Assembly (NCBI GenBank): GCA_963839725.1
Contig: CAWIWT010000019.1
Coordinates: forward strand, 55,747-119,746
Length of the DNA stretch: 64,000 nt
Source of the DNA: Kumtagia sp963839725
Lineage (GTDB): Bacteria; Pseudomonadota; Alphaproteobacteria; Rhizobiales; Rhizobiaceae
Direction: 5' to 3'
The position numbers were made by a program, and so were the translations under genes. This document shows, in pieces, positions 1 through 8,017 of this stretch. The notes beneath the pieces were generated by a model. It saw nothing but the letters and a program-made list of their open reading frames with translations. It was not told the DNA's origin and searched no databases. Each line of letters starts with the position of its first letter. The stretch's first letter is position 1.

Positions 1-64
1 ATCAAGGGGCCTGAGATGACTGGAACCATACGCTGGGCGTGTCCTGCGGAACACCCGCGACAGC

Positions 65-449
65 TTGTGGACAGCGGGAATATCGGGGATGAACCAAAAG
101 TGGAAAGATAAGCGACCGGTCTTTTCACACGGGATTTCAGGCACCGGGCAATACCTCGAGGCGGTCGAGAGAGAAACGTTGTCCTGGAGTGATCTTTTCC
201 CTGGCGACGGCCCGCAGCTGGCCGCACACTACGACCAGGCCGGCATGGTCGAACGGGCCCGGAAGTACGACGGCTGTCTTGACCTGTCGATTAGCGCGGA
301 CTCGGTCGATCGAGACCGCATCAACCTCTTCGGGTGTTGGCGCGACCAGCAGTCGTGGAACGCTTGGCGCAAGATCGCGAAACCAGGTCAAACTAGGGGG
401 AACCTTGGTAAAGCTGTATCGCAGCGACAAGGCCGAGAGGCCATTCTGA
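65..449 (+). pseudogene. Antibiotic-biosynthesis-monooxygenase (ABM) domain protein, eroded
   Basis: One frame around 215-400 encodes a clear ABM-family core, with the segment GCLDLSISADSVDRDRINLF followed by a W-R-x5-WNAWRKIAK stretch. This is typical of small putative quinol monooxygenases of about 100 residues. The usual C-terminal end (LYRSDKAERPF, stop at 449) lies in another frame, so there is at least one indel near 390-405. A normal N-terminus cannot be assembled from any one frame either. I therefore read it as a decayed gene or a stretch with sequence errors. Proteins of this family are cytoplasmic, cofactor-free oxygenases of unknown substrate. It sits in the island with no partner gene that would hint at one. 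Confidence 0.5.
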
Positions 450-471
450 GGCGGAGCGTGGGGTTGATTCC

Positions 472-1155
472 ATGGTACCTGACGTGTGCGCGGCTCGCCG
501 CCCAAGCACCACCGGTCTGCGCCGATTTCTGAATCTCCAGCAGCAGCGCGATTGGATGCAGGGCAAGACGATCCTGCGCGACGCCGACGAGCGCTCGGAG
601 TCCTTGGAACTGCGTCTCAAATACGTCGCGCGGTTTGAGAAGCTGCGGCGGCGGCCGCAGGCGCAAGAGGTCCTGGAGATTCTCCGGCGCTACGGCCGCG
701 ACTGCATCCCTATCCCGCGCCGGACCGAGCGGCATTACTGGTCGGTTTCCTGTCTGCCGTCGACTCCGGGCAAGGCGCTCGTTCGCGTCAATGCGAGCTG
801 GATGGAGCTTTTCTCGCTCTATGCGGACGGCGAGGGCATCCGCGCCCTATTCGTGGTGCATCTTTCCGATTTCACCACAGACCATTCACTCGATCAGGGC
901 CAAGTGGACGAAGCTTTCCTTGAACGCTGTGTCATGACGCCGGAAGACGTCGGCTATTTCTTCCCCCGCGGCGAGGACATTTTCGGCATCAAGGTCCGCG
1001 GCTTCTCCTCAATCGGCAAATTCCTCGCGGCGCGCCGTGCGTTGCGGGCCATCCGGGCGTTCAACCTGACGCACATGAACCGGGGCCGGAATGCCTATCA
1101 GGCGAGCCACTGCTACAGCCTGGCGGATCACATGCTGAGTGACGAGGGACGCTGA
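472..1155 (+). CDS. Hypothetical protein, island cargo
   Basis: An open frame of 227 codons with normal GC-rich codon use. I do not recognise the family. The protein is mixed alpha/beta and soluble, with no signal peptide or membrane segment. Residues 29-75 are charged and helical (ERSESLELRLKY, LRRRPQAQEVLEILRR). The middle holds a WSVSCLP strand and an ALFVVHLSDF strand. The C-terminus is basic (ARRALRAIRAF). The start at 472 has no good ribosome site. An in-frame ATG at 556 is an alternative and would begin at MQGKTILRD. It follows the monooxygenase remnant by 22 bases but nothing suggests a shared role. Confidence 0.5.
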   Translation: MVPDVCAARRPSTTGLRRFLNLQQQRDWMQGKTILRDADERSESLELRLKYVARFEKLRRRPQAQEVLEILRRYGRDCIPIPRRTERHYWSVSCLPSTPGKALVRVNASWMELFSLYADGEGIRALFVVHLSDFTTDHSLDQGQVDEAFLERCVMTPEDVGYFFPRGEDIFGIKVRGFSSIGKFLAARRALRAIRAFNLTHMNRGRNAYQASHCYSLADHMLSDEGR

Positions 1156-1327
1156 ATAACGGCCCAGAACATCGGAGCCGGCGGCGGCACCTTCCGACCA
1201 CGGGTGGAGAGGCAATCAAAACGACCAAATTATTCGCGCTCATCGGGTGCATGGCCATGCTAACCTGCGGTGCGATCTGCAGTCAGTCGTAGTGGTTTCG
1301 GCGAGCGTTGGATGCTCGCGGTGGCGT

Positions 1328-2260
1328 TTAGGGGGCGAGCAGCTCGAACAGCCACGCAATCCCCGCATCCATCATTGCCGCCTTGGGAGCGATGGCGTTG
1401 AGCTGAAAAGTCGTGAGCGGTATTGGCGCCTCCAGACATACCACCCCGAACCGTGCCGCATGCCTGGCGACAAATCTCCTTGGCATTGCGGAGATCAAAT
1501 CCGTCTCGGCGATGACAGCGAGAGCAAACATGAAACTAGGGACGGTTAGCTCGATCCGTCGAGAATAGCCTTCTTTGGCCAGAACCTCGTCCACGAAGCC
1601 ATGGGTATCGCCGGTGAACGAGACCACTAGATGCTGCATCCTGCAGTACTGTTCCAAAGTGGGATTTTCCGCGAACGGATGCCCGGTCCGCATGGCGATC
1701 ACGAAATCCTCCTCGTAGATGATGCGCGCATGAAAGCGCGCGGGCATTTGGCTGGACGGAATGACGGCGATGTCCATCGCTCCCCCTTCCAAGTCGGCGA
1801 AGACGTCGCGCCATGCATGTTCGGGCGATGTTCCGCCTGGTGCGGGAAGCAGTTGACGAACGCTGATGTCGATACCCGGTGCCTGTTCGCGCAACTCGCT
1901 GAGAAGCGGCGGCAGGAACACCGCCGAGACCCCGTCAGGCGCGCCGATGGTAAACCGGCGTTTGCAAGTGGCGGGATCGAATGGCTCTGCGGTCGCGATA
2001 ACGCTTCGCACCCGCGCCAGAACATCGGCAATCGGCTCGGCCAGTTCCATCGCGCGGGCCGTCGGCATTACACCTTTGGGCGTTCTGACGAAAAGCGGAT
2101 CATTGAGAAGGCTGCGCAGTCGCGCCAGGCCGTGGCTGACTGCTGAAGGAGTGAGATTAAGCCTATGGGCTGCCCGGCCGACGTGTCGCTCGTCGAGGAC
2201 CACCTCGAATAGATAGAGCAGGTTGAGATCGGCGCGAGAGAGATCAATTCTGTTCAGCAT
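1328..2260 (-). CDS. LysR-family transcriptional regulator
   Basis: A 310-residue protein of usual LysR length. The N-terminal winged helix-turn-helix spans about residues 10-70, with the segment HVGRAAHRLNLTPSAVSHGL as the recognition region and the following FVRTPKGVMPTARA wing typical of the family. Residues 95-305 form the periplasmic-binding-like effector domain. It is transcribed divergently from the SnoaL-like gene that starts at 2370, the common arrangement in which the regulator controls its neighbour through the shared 109-base spacer. The inducer cannot be read from the sequence. NodD-type and PcpR-type regulators have the same layout; I see no specific link to either. Confidence 0.9.
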   Translation of the reverse strand: MLNRIDLSRADLNLLYLFEVVLDERHVGRAAHRLNLTPSAVSHGLARLRSLLNDPLFVRTPKGVMPTARAMELAEPIADVLARVRSVIATAEPFDPATCKRRFTIGAPDGVSAVFLPPLLSELREQAPGIDISVRQLLPAPGGTSPEHAWRDVFADLEGGAMDIAVIPSSQMPARFHARIIYEEDFVIAMRTGHPFAENPTLEQYCRMQHLVVSFTGDTHGFVDEVLAKEGYSRRIELTVPSFMFALAVIAETDLISAMPRRFVARHAARFGVVCLEAPIPLTTFQLNAIAPKAAMMDAGIAWLFELLAP

Positions 2261-2280
2261 ATCTGTGAAAACATATCACT
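2258..2280. promoter_or_regulatory. Candidate LysR-type operator
   Basis: The intergenic spacer holds an imperfect dyad, ATAT-CTGTGAAAAC-ATAT, that fits the loose T-N11-A form of LysR sites. It overlaps the regulator's own start codon, which would suit autoregulation. The match is weak and based on inspection only. Confidence 0.25.
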
Positions 2281-2369
2281 GGATTCAACATCAATGAAGT
2301 GAGACCTCCGGGGAGGCTGGGACGCGCTCAACACCTTCGTCTCAAAGGAACCTTGTAGGAGAGACTGAT

Positions 2370-2912
2370 ATGTCAGGAGACATTCTCGCTCCAGCGAGCG
2401 CCAGCCTTGCTTTGGCACATACTGCGACAAAATCGTGCGCCACAAGGCAGGCTCGCGGGGACGCTGGTGTCGAACAAACAATTGCTGACCTTTTCCACCG
2501 CTCTGCGGAAGCAAACGCCGCGCTTATGCGGGGGGACATATCTACGTACTACGAGATGATCCCGCACACCGATGACTTCACGCTAATGTCGCCGTTTGGC
2601 GGGAAACCGTCGCGAGCCTCGGAGCTGACAACCGAACGGATCGAGGCCATCGGGAGGTTCTTCAAGAACGGCACGTTCGAGCAGGAACTTGTTCATGCGT
2701 ACGGTTCTGCGGATATGGTGATGCTGGCGATAATCGAACGACCGTATGTCGAAGTCGGCGGACTGCCAGCACAGAACTGGGCGTTACGGGTTACCTTGGT
2801 CTATCGCCGCGAAGGTTCCGAATGGCTACTTGCGCACCGGCACGCCGACCCACTTGCCGGAGGTATAAGCCTAGAACAGGCGGCTACACTCGCCCTGGGG
2901 GAGAAGAGCTGA
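2370..2912 (+). CDS. SnoaL/NTF2-like (DUF4440-type) protein
   Basis: A 180-residue protein. After a poorly conserved 35-residue head, residues 36-165 look like an NTF2-fold domain: a helix with EANAALMRGDISTYYEMI, the turn TDDFTLMSPFGGKP, and the closing strands RVTLVYRREGSEWLLAHRHADP. This is the pattern of DUF4440/SnoaL-like proteins with a ketosteroid-isomerase fold. Such proteins bind or isomerise small hydrophobic molecules, but no activity can be assigned here. The start has a good ribosome site (AGGAGAG, 9 bases upstream). It is divergent from the LysR gene and probably its regulatory target. Confidence 0.7.
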   Translation: MSGDILAPASASLALAHTATKSCATRQARGDAGVEQTIADLFHRSAEANAALMRGDISTYYEMIPHTDDFTLMSPFGGKPSRASELTTERIEAIGRFFKNGTFEQELVHAYGSADMVMLAIIERPYVEVGGLPAQNWALRVTLVYRREGSEWLLAHRHADPLAGGISLEQAATLALGEKS

Positions 2913-3041
2913 TGTGAGTAGCGACGTCGGTGCCTAGTTTCCAGAATATTCCGATGCGACTCCTTCATGGATCTTCCTTCGAACTCAGGTCCGTCAATCA
3001 AGAAGTCCCGCTGCTCGCGCCTGGCCAGGACAGCCAGCGCT

Positions 3042-3263
3042 TCAACTAGTCCCGGTGCGCGGCACCCGCCGCTGATAGACTTCCTCGATTGACCTGACGG
3101 TATCCCAGCCCGGCTGCCGGCCGTCGCCGCTGCGCAACCGGTGGATCGTTTGTCTCGCCAGCCCGGTTTCGCGGGCGATCTGCCTGTCGGGGATGCCTTC
3201 CGCCCGCAAGCCGTCCAGCATGTCGGCCAGATGGTCGGCGACAGGTCGGTCGCGGCGGCTCAT
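3042..3263 (-). CDS. Small helix-turn-helix protein
   Basis: A 73-residue protein beginning MSRRDRPVADHLADML. Residues 26-47 (PDRQIARETGLARQTIHRLR) form a clear Xre/resolvase-like helix-turn-helix, followed by a short C-terminal helix (VRSIEEVYQRR). Its ATG overlaps the stop of the preceding 80-residue gene by four bases (ATGA), so the two are likely translated together. Its position beside the integrase suggests a role in control of the island, such as an excision or lysogeny-type regulator, but small orphan DNA-binding proteins of this sort are also common on plasmids. A longer open frame upstream in the same phase has no support as coding. Confidence 0.6.
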   Translation of the reverse strand: MSRRDRPVADHLADMLDGLRAEGIPDRQIARETGLARQTIHRLRSGDGRQPGWDTVRSIEEVYQRRVPRTGTS

Positions 3264-3502
3264 GGCCGCGTCTCGCCGTTGGCCCGCTGCTTGCGTGGCT
3301 CGGCACCGGCGAAGGGAAGCAGTCCGGATCTGGCGGGCGGCGGCAGGCTGGCAGGCTTCGCCAATACCGCCAGCCCGGCGGCGAGCAGGGTAATCATCGC
3401 CTGGGCGCGGGTTTCGTGCCGGGCTTCGTGGCGATAACCGCTGATCCGTTCGTACAACGGCAATGGGCAGTTGATCCGAATGCTGACGTGCGGTTTTGGC
3501 AT
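3260..3502 (-). CDS. Small basic protein, possible ribbon-helix-helix fold
   Basis: An 80-residue protein starting MPKPHVSIRINCPLPLYERI. A short beta strand (HVSIRINCPL) followed by two helices (LYERISGYRHEARHE, TRAQAMITLLAAGLAVL) resembles the ribbon-helix-helix fold of MetJ/Arc-type regulators. The tail from about residue 52 is proline/arginine-rich and probably disordered. It overlaps the downstream helix-turn-helix gene by ATGA, so they form a two-gene unit on the integrase strand. Assignment is by shape only. It could also be an antitoxin-like protein without a toxin, since the partner has no toxin features. Confidence 0.5.
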   Translation of the reverse strand: MPKPHVSIRINCPLPLYERISGYRHEARHETRAQAMITLLAAGLAVLAKPASLPPPARSGLLPFAGAEPRKQRANGETRP

Positions 3503-3551
3503 GCGGCGATAATGCCACCGGCGCTACACTATTGAAAGTGTAGCCCCGGCT

Positions 3552-4824
3552 CTATGCAGCCCTCCCCCGCAGCCGCACAACATTACTCCGGTCAGCAACC
3601 AGGTCGGTCAGGAGATCGGCCCACTTCGCCAACGCATCGGCTTTTTCCGGCATGTATTCATGCATGTTGTAATGCTTGGCGGTGACGTTGCGGCCATCCT
3701 TGCCGTGCGACATCACCTTGCCGACGATGAACTCGGGAACGTCGAGACGGCCGGTCATGGCGGTTGCTGCCGTGCGTCGGAAGTCATGCAGCGCGGCGTT
3801 GTCGATCTTCAATCTCGCGGTGAGACGGGCAAAGGCCCGGCTGGAGGCGTCGACACGCATCGGCATGGCCGGTCTCGGGCGAGGCGAAAACAAAGGTGTT
3901 GTCGCCGATCATCCTGTCGGCATCGTGCAGGATCGCCAGAGCGAGGCCGCTAAGCGGCACCAGGTGGGTGCGCGACTTCTTCATGATACCAGCCGGACAT
4001 TTCCAGACGCGCTCGGCAAAGTCGATCTCCGACCATTGCATCGCCAGCACCTGGCCGGAACGCTGCGCGGTGACAGCGAGGAATTGCTGCGCCAGCGCCA
4101 TTTCGATCGACTGGTTCGAACCGACAGACCCGGGACTGTCAAGAGCCCGCCAGATTGTGCGAAGCTCGGGATCGGTCAGGGTGCGCTCGCGCTCTCCGGG
4201 GATCACCACCGGCACGCCGAAAGCGATGTTGGCCGGAACAATGTCCTTCATCACCGCATAGCTGAACAATTGGCTGATCAGGGCGTGACACTTGCGGCCG
4301 CGAGAACCGGCGATCTTCGTCATCCTGGCGACGAAGTCGACGACATCGCGTCGCGTGATCGATGATATGGCGCGCTGTCCGAACACCGGCTTGATGCACT
4401 TGTCATAGACATCCTGCTCGCGCTTCAGCTCCTTCGGCTTCTTCGGTCGCGAACGAGCGCGATGGGTGCCGCGTTTGGCGTCGGCGAAATAGTCCATTGC
4501 CAGCACGTCTAGACGATCCTTGGAGGCGCGATCCGCTTCGACCTTGGCCGCCTTCTCCACGGCGATCACATCGATGCCCCTGGCGGCGTCACCGATGACT
4601 GCTTTCGCCATTGTGCGGGCGCGCGCCAGGCCGATCTTCGAAGCCCTTCCAAGCGTTTTGCGCTGTGTCGTGCCGCCTCCCTTGGCACGGTAGCGCACGA
4701 CCCATGTCTTGACGCCGCTCGGCGTGATGCGCAGCCACAGGCCTTCGGTATCGTCGTCGATGATTTCCAGGCGCTTTGAAGCATCGGGCTCGAGCGCGTT
4801 GATGATGTCGGGGGTTAATTTCAC
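3552..4824 (-). pseudogene. P4-type tyrosine integrase, one-base frameshift
   Basis: Two overlapping frames together give a P4/DUF4102-type integrase of about 423 residues. The first (4824 to about 3880) has the N-terminal arm-binding domain (MKLTPDIINALEPD), the SAM-like core-binding domain and catalytic Arg I in TAQRSGQVLAMQW. The second (about 3875 to 3552) has the HDFRRTAAT box (His/Arg II) and the KVMSHGKDG...KHY end with the catalytic tyrosine. Removing one C from a CC pair near 3870 joins them, so all catalytic residues survive. It is either a recently inactivated integrase or a sequencing error. Its gene ends about 140 bases from the tRNA-Thr half it presumably recombines at. Confidence 0.8.
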
Positions 4825-4965
4825 TTTGGTTCCTTTCTCGCCGGGGACACGCCGGGGACACGCAAATCAGTCACGGCATGCATTGACACTTGCGGCCACA
4901 AGCGAAAAAAGTCAATAGTTTCAAATGATAGTCACAGCATGTCATGTCGTGCTGGGGTTTTGACA

Positions 4966-5015
4966 GCGGTTTTGTAAACCGAAGGTCGGCGGTTCAATTC
5001 CGTCCGGGGGCACCA
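4966..5015 (+). other. Attachment site: 3' half of tRNA-Thr(TGT)
   Basis: The sequence folds as the 3' part of a tRNA. There is an anticodon arm with loop TTTGTAA (4971-4977, anticodon TGT), a T-arm with 5-bp stem GGCGG/CCGTC and loop TTCAATT (4988-5004), and a 3' acceptor strand CGGGGGC plus A-CCA (5005-5015). The 5' acceptor and D-arm, expected over about 4935-4965 and beginning GCCCCCG, are missing, so this is not a working tRNA gene. Halves of this kind mark attR of elements that integrate at tRNA 3' ends. The base pair at the bottom of the anticodon stem (G/A) is mismatched, which suits a chimeric or drifted copy. Confidence 0.75.
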
Positions 5016-5128
5016 CGACTTTTTAAATCCAAACTTGCCGCTCGACGCGATTGGCGACGGCGACGCTTTTCGCGAGCGCCGCACCATGCTACGCCCGTGT
5101 GGGCGGGCAAGCCTGCGGGAAGAGACCG

Positions 5129-5908
5129 GTGCATCAGCAAAGAGTTCGAACGACGTTGGCTTTCATATCGTCCGGAACGCCCGATGCCGAACAGGCAGCA
5201 GCGGAACTAACGAGCGCCTATGGCCGAACCTCCCGCGAGGACGCGGACGTCTTGGTGGCGCTCGGCGGCGATGGCTTCCTCCTGCAGACGCTGCGCGAAA
5301 CCATGGGGACCGGCAAACAGGTCTACGGCATGAATCGTGGCACCATCGGCTTCCTCATGAACGAGTATCGCCTGGAGGATCTGTCGGAGCGCATTGCCGC
5401 GGCCGATGCCGAGACCATCCGGCCGCTTGAAATGGAAACCGTCTCAGCCGACGGCACGACAGCAAAGGCGCTAGCCATCAACGAGGTCTCGCTGTTTCGC
5501 CAGTCGTACCAGGCGGCGAAGATCAGGATTAGCGTTGACGACAAGGTGCGCCTCGATGAACTGATCTGCGATGGCGTCATGGTCGCCACGCCTGCCGGCT
5601 CCACCGCTTACAATCTGTCGGCGCAAGGCCCGATCGTCCCGCTGGACGCCCCCCTGCTCGCGCTGACGGCAGTCAGCCCTTTCCGCCCCAGGCGCTGGCG
5701 TGGGGCACTGCTTTCCAACCGCTCTACCGTCCGCTTCGATATTCTCGAGGAGCCGAAGCGCCCGGTGAACGCCGTCGCCGATCATACCGAAATCAAGTCC
5801 GTCGTAGCTGTCACGGTCGCGGAATCGGCGTCTCTGACCGCCACGCTGCTGTTCGATGCAGGCCATTCCTGGGACGAGCGCATCCTGGCGGAACAGTTCC
5901 GTTATTGA
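5129..5908 (+). CDS. nadK: NAD kinase
   Basis: Phosphorylates NAD to NADP with ATP or polyphosphate; cytoplasmic. The protein holds the family's GGDGFLLQTL motif with the catalytic aspartate, the NRGTIGFLMNEY segment, NEVSLFRQ, and PAGSTAYNLSAQGPI, then the conserved DHTEIKSV and the ending ERILAEQFRY seen in rhizobial enzymes. I chose a GTG start at 5129, with GGGAAGAGA five bases upstream, giving 259 residues, the usual rhizobial length. An in-frame ATG at 5051 would add a 26-residue tail without family support. The gene begins 114 bases after the tRNA-Thr half, so an element has integrated just upstream and may have replaced its native promoter region. Confidence 0.93.
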   Translation: MHQQRVRTTLAFISSGTPDAEQAAAELTSAYGRTSREDADVLVALGGDGFLLQTLRETMGTGKQVYGMNRGTIGFLMNEYRLEDLSERIAAADAETIRPLEMETVSADGTTAKALAINEVSLFRQSYQAAKIRISVDDKVRLDELICDGVMVATPAGSTAYNLSAQGPIVPLDAPLLALTAVSPFRPRRWRGALLSNRSTVRFDILEEPKRPVNAVADHTEIKSVVAVTVAESASLTATLLFDAGHSWDERILAEQFRY

Positions 5909-6088
5909 CCATGTTGCAACGCAAAAACCACAACACCATATGTTGAAGGCGCGTGAGCGGGCAAAAACCGCCTGATAATATTGACAAAATGGGATTCACC
6001 TCGTAACGCGACGGAAGATCGGCAAAAGCGCGATCATGTTGCAGCGGCACAATGGCCGCTCCTTTGAAAAGCTGAAGCAGCCAAACAC

Positions 6089-7609
6089 TTGTCCACAGAC
6101 GACCTTTCCGCTCAAGAAGCGTTGACATTCGCCAATCTCGGCCTCTCCTCCAAGGTTCTTTCCGCGGTGAGCGACGCTGGCTACACCATTCCCACGCCTA
6201 TCCAGGCGGGCGCAATTCCGCACGCGCTTCAAGGCAAGGATGTGCTCGGTATCGCCCAGACTGGCACCGGCAAGACGGCATCCTTCGTGCTGCCGATGCT
6301 GACGCGCCTCGAAAAGGGCCGGGCTCGCGCCCGCATGCCGCGCACGCTGATCCTCGAGCCGACGCGCGAACTCGCCGCGCAAGTCGAAGAGAACTTCATC
6401 AAATACGGCAAGAATCACCGTCTCAACATCGCGCTGCTGATTGGCGGCGTGTCATTCGACGAACAGGACAAGAAGCTTGAGCGCGGCGCCGATGTGCTGA
6501 TCGCCACACCGGGCCGCCTGCTCGACCACCGCGAACGCGGCAAGCTGCTGCTCACAGGCGTCGAAATTCTGGTCATCGACGAAGCGGATCGTATGCTCGA
6601 CATGGGATTCATTCCCGATATCGAGCGCATCTGCGAGATGATCCCCTTCACCAGGCAGACGCTGTTCTTCTCGGCAACCATGCCGCCTGAGATCACGAAA
6701 CTTACCGAAAAATTCCTCCATGCGCCGGTTCGCATCGAAGTTTCGAAAGCGGCGAGCGCGGCAACCGGCATCATCCAGCGACTGGTCAAGTCGGGCAGCA
6801 AGCCTTGGGACAAGCGCGAGGTCCTGCGCAATCTTATCAATGCCGAAGCCGATAGCCTGAAGAACGCGATCATCTTCTGCAACCGCAAGATCGAAGTGTC
6901 GGAACTGTTCCGCTCGCTGATCAAATACGACTTGGACGCCGGCGCGCTGCATGGCGACATGGATCAGCGCGCACGCATGCAGATGCTCGCCAACTTCCGC
7001 GACGGCAAACTGAAGCTGCTCGTCGCTTCCGATGTGGCGGCGCGCGGCCTCGACATTCCGGATGTCAGCCACGTCTTCAATTTCGATGTGCCAATCCATG
7101 CCGAGGACTACGTCCACCGCATTGGCCGCACCGGCCGGGCGGGGCGCTCCGGTAAGTCCTTCACCATCGCCACCAAGGGCGATGTGAAACATGTCGATGC
7201 GATCGAGAGGCTGATCGGCACGAAAATCGACTGGCACGACGGCGACCTGTCGACTGTGGTCGTCAAAGACGGTGGCGAGGACGCCTCGCGCCGTGAGCGT
7301 GCCCGTGGTGGACGCGATCGCGACCGCAAGCCTCGCGACGCCCGTGGCGGCCGCCGTTCCGAAGCTCCGCAGGCTCCTATGGAGCACATAGACGAAGCCC
7401 CGCAGCCGGTTATCGCCGCCAATGACGATCGCGCGGTACGCCGCGACGCAATCCGCAGCGAAAATAGTGCCCGCAAATCGCAACCGACGGATCGTCAGGA
7501 TCCGCGTCGAGAAGCGCGCCGCCCGCACAAGCGGAAGGAGGAGGACGATGATGTTCTCGGCTTCGGCAATGACATGCCTGCCTTCATGATGGTCGCCGGT
7601 AAGGTGTAA
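6089..7609 (+). CDS. DEAD-box ATP-dependent RNA helicase (RhlE-like)
   Basis: Unwinds RNA duplexes using ATP, with likely roles in ribosome assembly or mRNA decay. The helicase core spans about residues 10-380 with all motifs visible: Q-motif (TPIQ), Walker A AQTGTGKT, PTRELA, TPGRL, DEAD, SAT, ARGLDI and HRIGRTGRAG. Residues 395-490 are an arginine-rich, low-complexity tail (RRERARGGRDRDRKPRD) of the type that binds RNA in RhlE/RhlB-like enzymes, ending with a short conserved DVLGFGNDMPAFMM motif. The start is TTG with only a weak upstream GAAG, so the exact N-terminus is uncertain. It is monocistronic, with about 180 bases before it and an IS copy after it. Confidence 0.92.
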   Translation: MSTDDLSAQEALTFANLGLSSKVLSAVSDAGYTIPTPIQAGAIPHALQGKDVLGIAQTGTGKTASFVLPMLTRLEKGRARARMPRTLILEPTRELAAQVEENFIKYGKNHRLNIALLIGGVSFDEQDKKLERGADVLIATPGRLLDHRERGKLLLTGVEILVIDEADRMLDMGFIPDIERICEMIPFTRQTLFFSATMPPEITKLTEKFLHAPVRIEVSKAASAATGIIQRLVKSGSKPWDKREVLRNLINAEADSLKNAIIFCNRKIEVSELFRSLIKYDLDAGALHGDMDQRARMQMLANFRDGKLKLLVASDVAARGLDIPDVSHVFNFDVPIHAEDYVHRIGRTGRAGRSGKSFTIATKGDVKHVDAIERLIGTKIDWHDGDLSTVVVKDGGEDASRRERARGGRDRDRKPRDARGGRRSEAPQAPMEHIDEAPQPVIAANDDRAVRRDAIRSENSARKSQPTDRQDPRREARRPHKRKEEDDDVLGFGNDMPAFMMVAGKV

Positions 7610-8017
7610 GCCACTTGTCATTTATGAGCGGTTCTTGACTTAAGCCGTTGTGGCCTGACCTAAGCCTGCCAGCTTCCCGTTACCACGCTCCGGATGTTCC
7701 GGCCTGGTCGTTGAACCCTTCAGATCCTTCGACAAGCTCAGGATGAGGGGAGGCGGTGCACGCCTGCCGGATCAGGAACGACAACGCGTTGTTTTTAGTT
7801 CGAACGATGCCCGGCAGGCGCGCACCACCGACGTTTTCCCTACAACCGATCCCCCTGTGTCGCTCTGACCGTAGGGCCGGACAGCCGGGGGCCGGACCTT
7901 GGGAAGCTACCAAACCTCCCCGACCCCGCCTACCGGACGGGATCAGCCCCACGCCACCTTTCTCCCTGGTCAGCCCGGTGGCCACCCAAACCCCAACGAG
8001 AAAGCAGGACGGGGGTA
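7610..8017. other. Gene-free spacer with a dispersed repeat, up to the IS left end
   Basis: No convincing coding sequence. The open frames on both strands (about 7756-8046 plus, 7680-8060 minus) lack ribosome sites and look like chance frames in GC-rich DNA. At 7720-7745 there is a copy of a palindromic repeat, described separately. The rest has several C/G-rich inverted stretches but no T-run that would mark a terminator for the helicase gene. Confidence 0.5.
7720..7745. repeat. Dispersed palindromic repeat (CCTTCGACAAGCTCAGGATGAG type)
   Basis: The core TTCGACAAGCTCAGGATGAG, read on the other strand as CTCATCCTGAGCTTGTCGAA, is a short intergenic repeat that I recognise from many Rhizobiales and sphingomonad genomes. 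It forms a small imperfect hairpin (ATCCT / AGGAT). Only one copy is seen in this window. It may act as a mRNA-stabilising or termination element for the helicase transcript, but that is inference. Confidence 0.55.

Larger units (their letters stand above)
1..5015. mobile_element. Right end of a tRNA-Thr-integrated genomic island (partial)
   Basis: The stretch ends at a tRNA-Thr 3' half (4966-5015) next to a P4-type tyrosine integrase gene. Core chromosomal genes begin right after it with NAD kinase. In tRNA-targeting elements the intact tRNA is rebuilt at one end and a 3' copy is left at the other. Here the copy is at the right, so the intact tRNA-Thr and the rest of the element should lie left of the window. 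Contents are a decayed monooxygenase, an unknown gene, a LysR/SnoaL-like pair, two small DNA-binding genes and the broken integrase. No transfer genes are visible, so whether this is an ICE, a mobilizable island or a remnant cannot be told. Confidence 0.7.

Noticed and set aside
4940..5015. A complete tRNA-Thr gene
   Set aside because: No 5' acceptor strand complementary to CGGGGGC and no D-arm occur upstream in the required 30-40 bases, so only the 3' half is real.
6452..7621. 389-codon open frame on the minus strand opposite the helicase
   Set aside because: It is antisense to a gene with all DEAD-box motifs; its product is arginine/alanine/valine rich, has no ribosome site and shows no family pattern.
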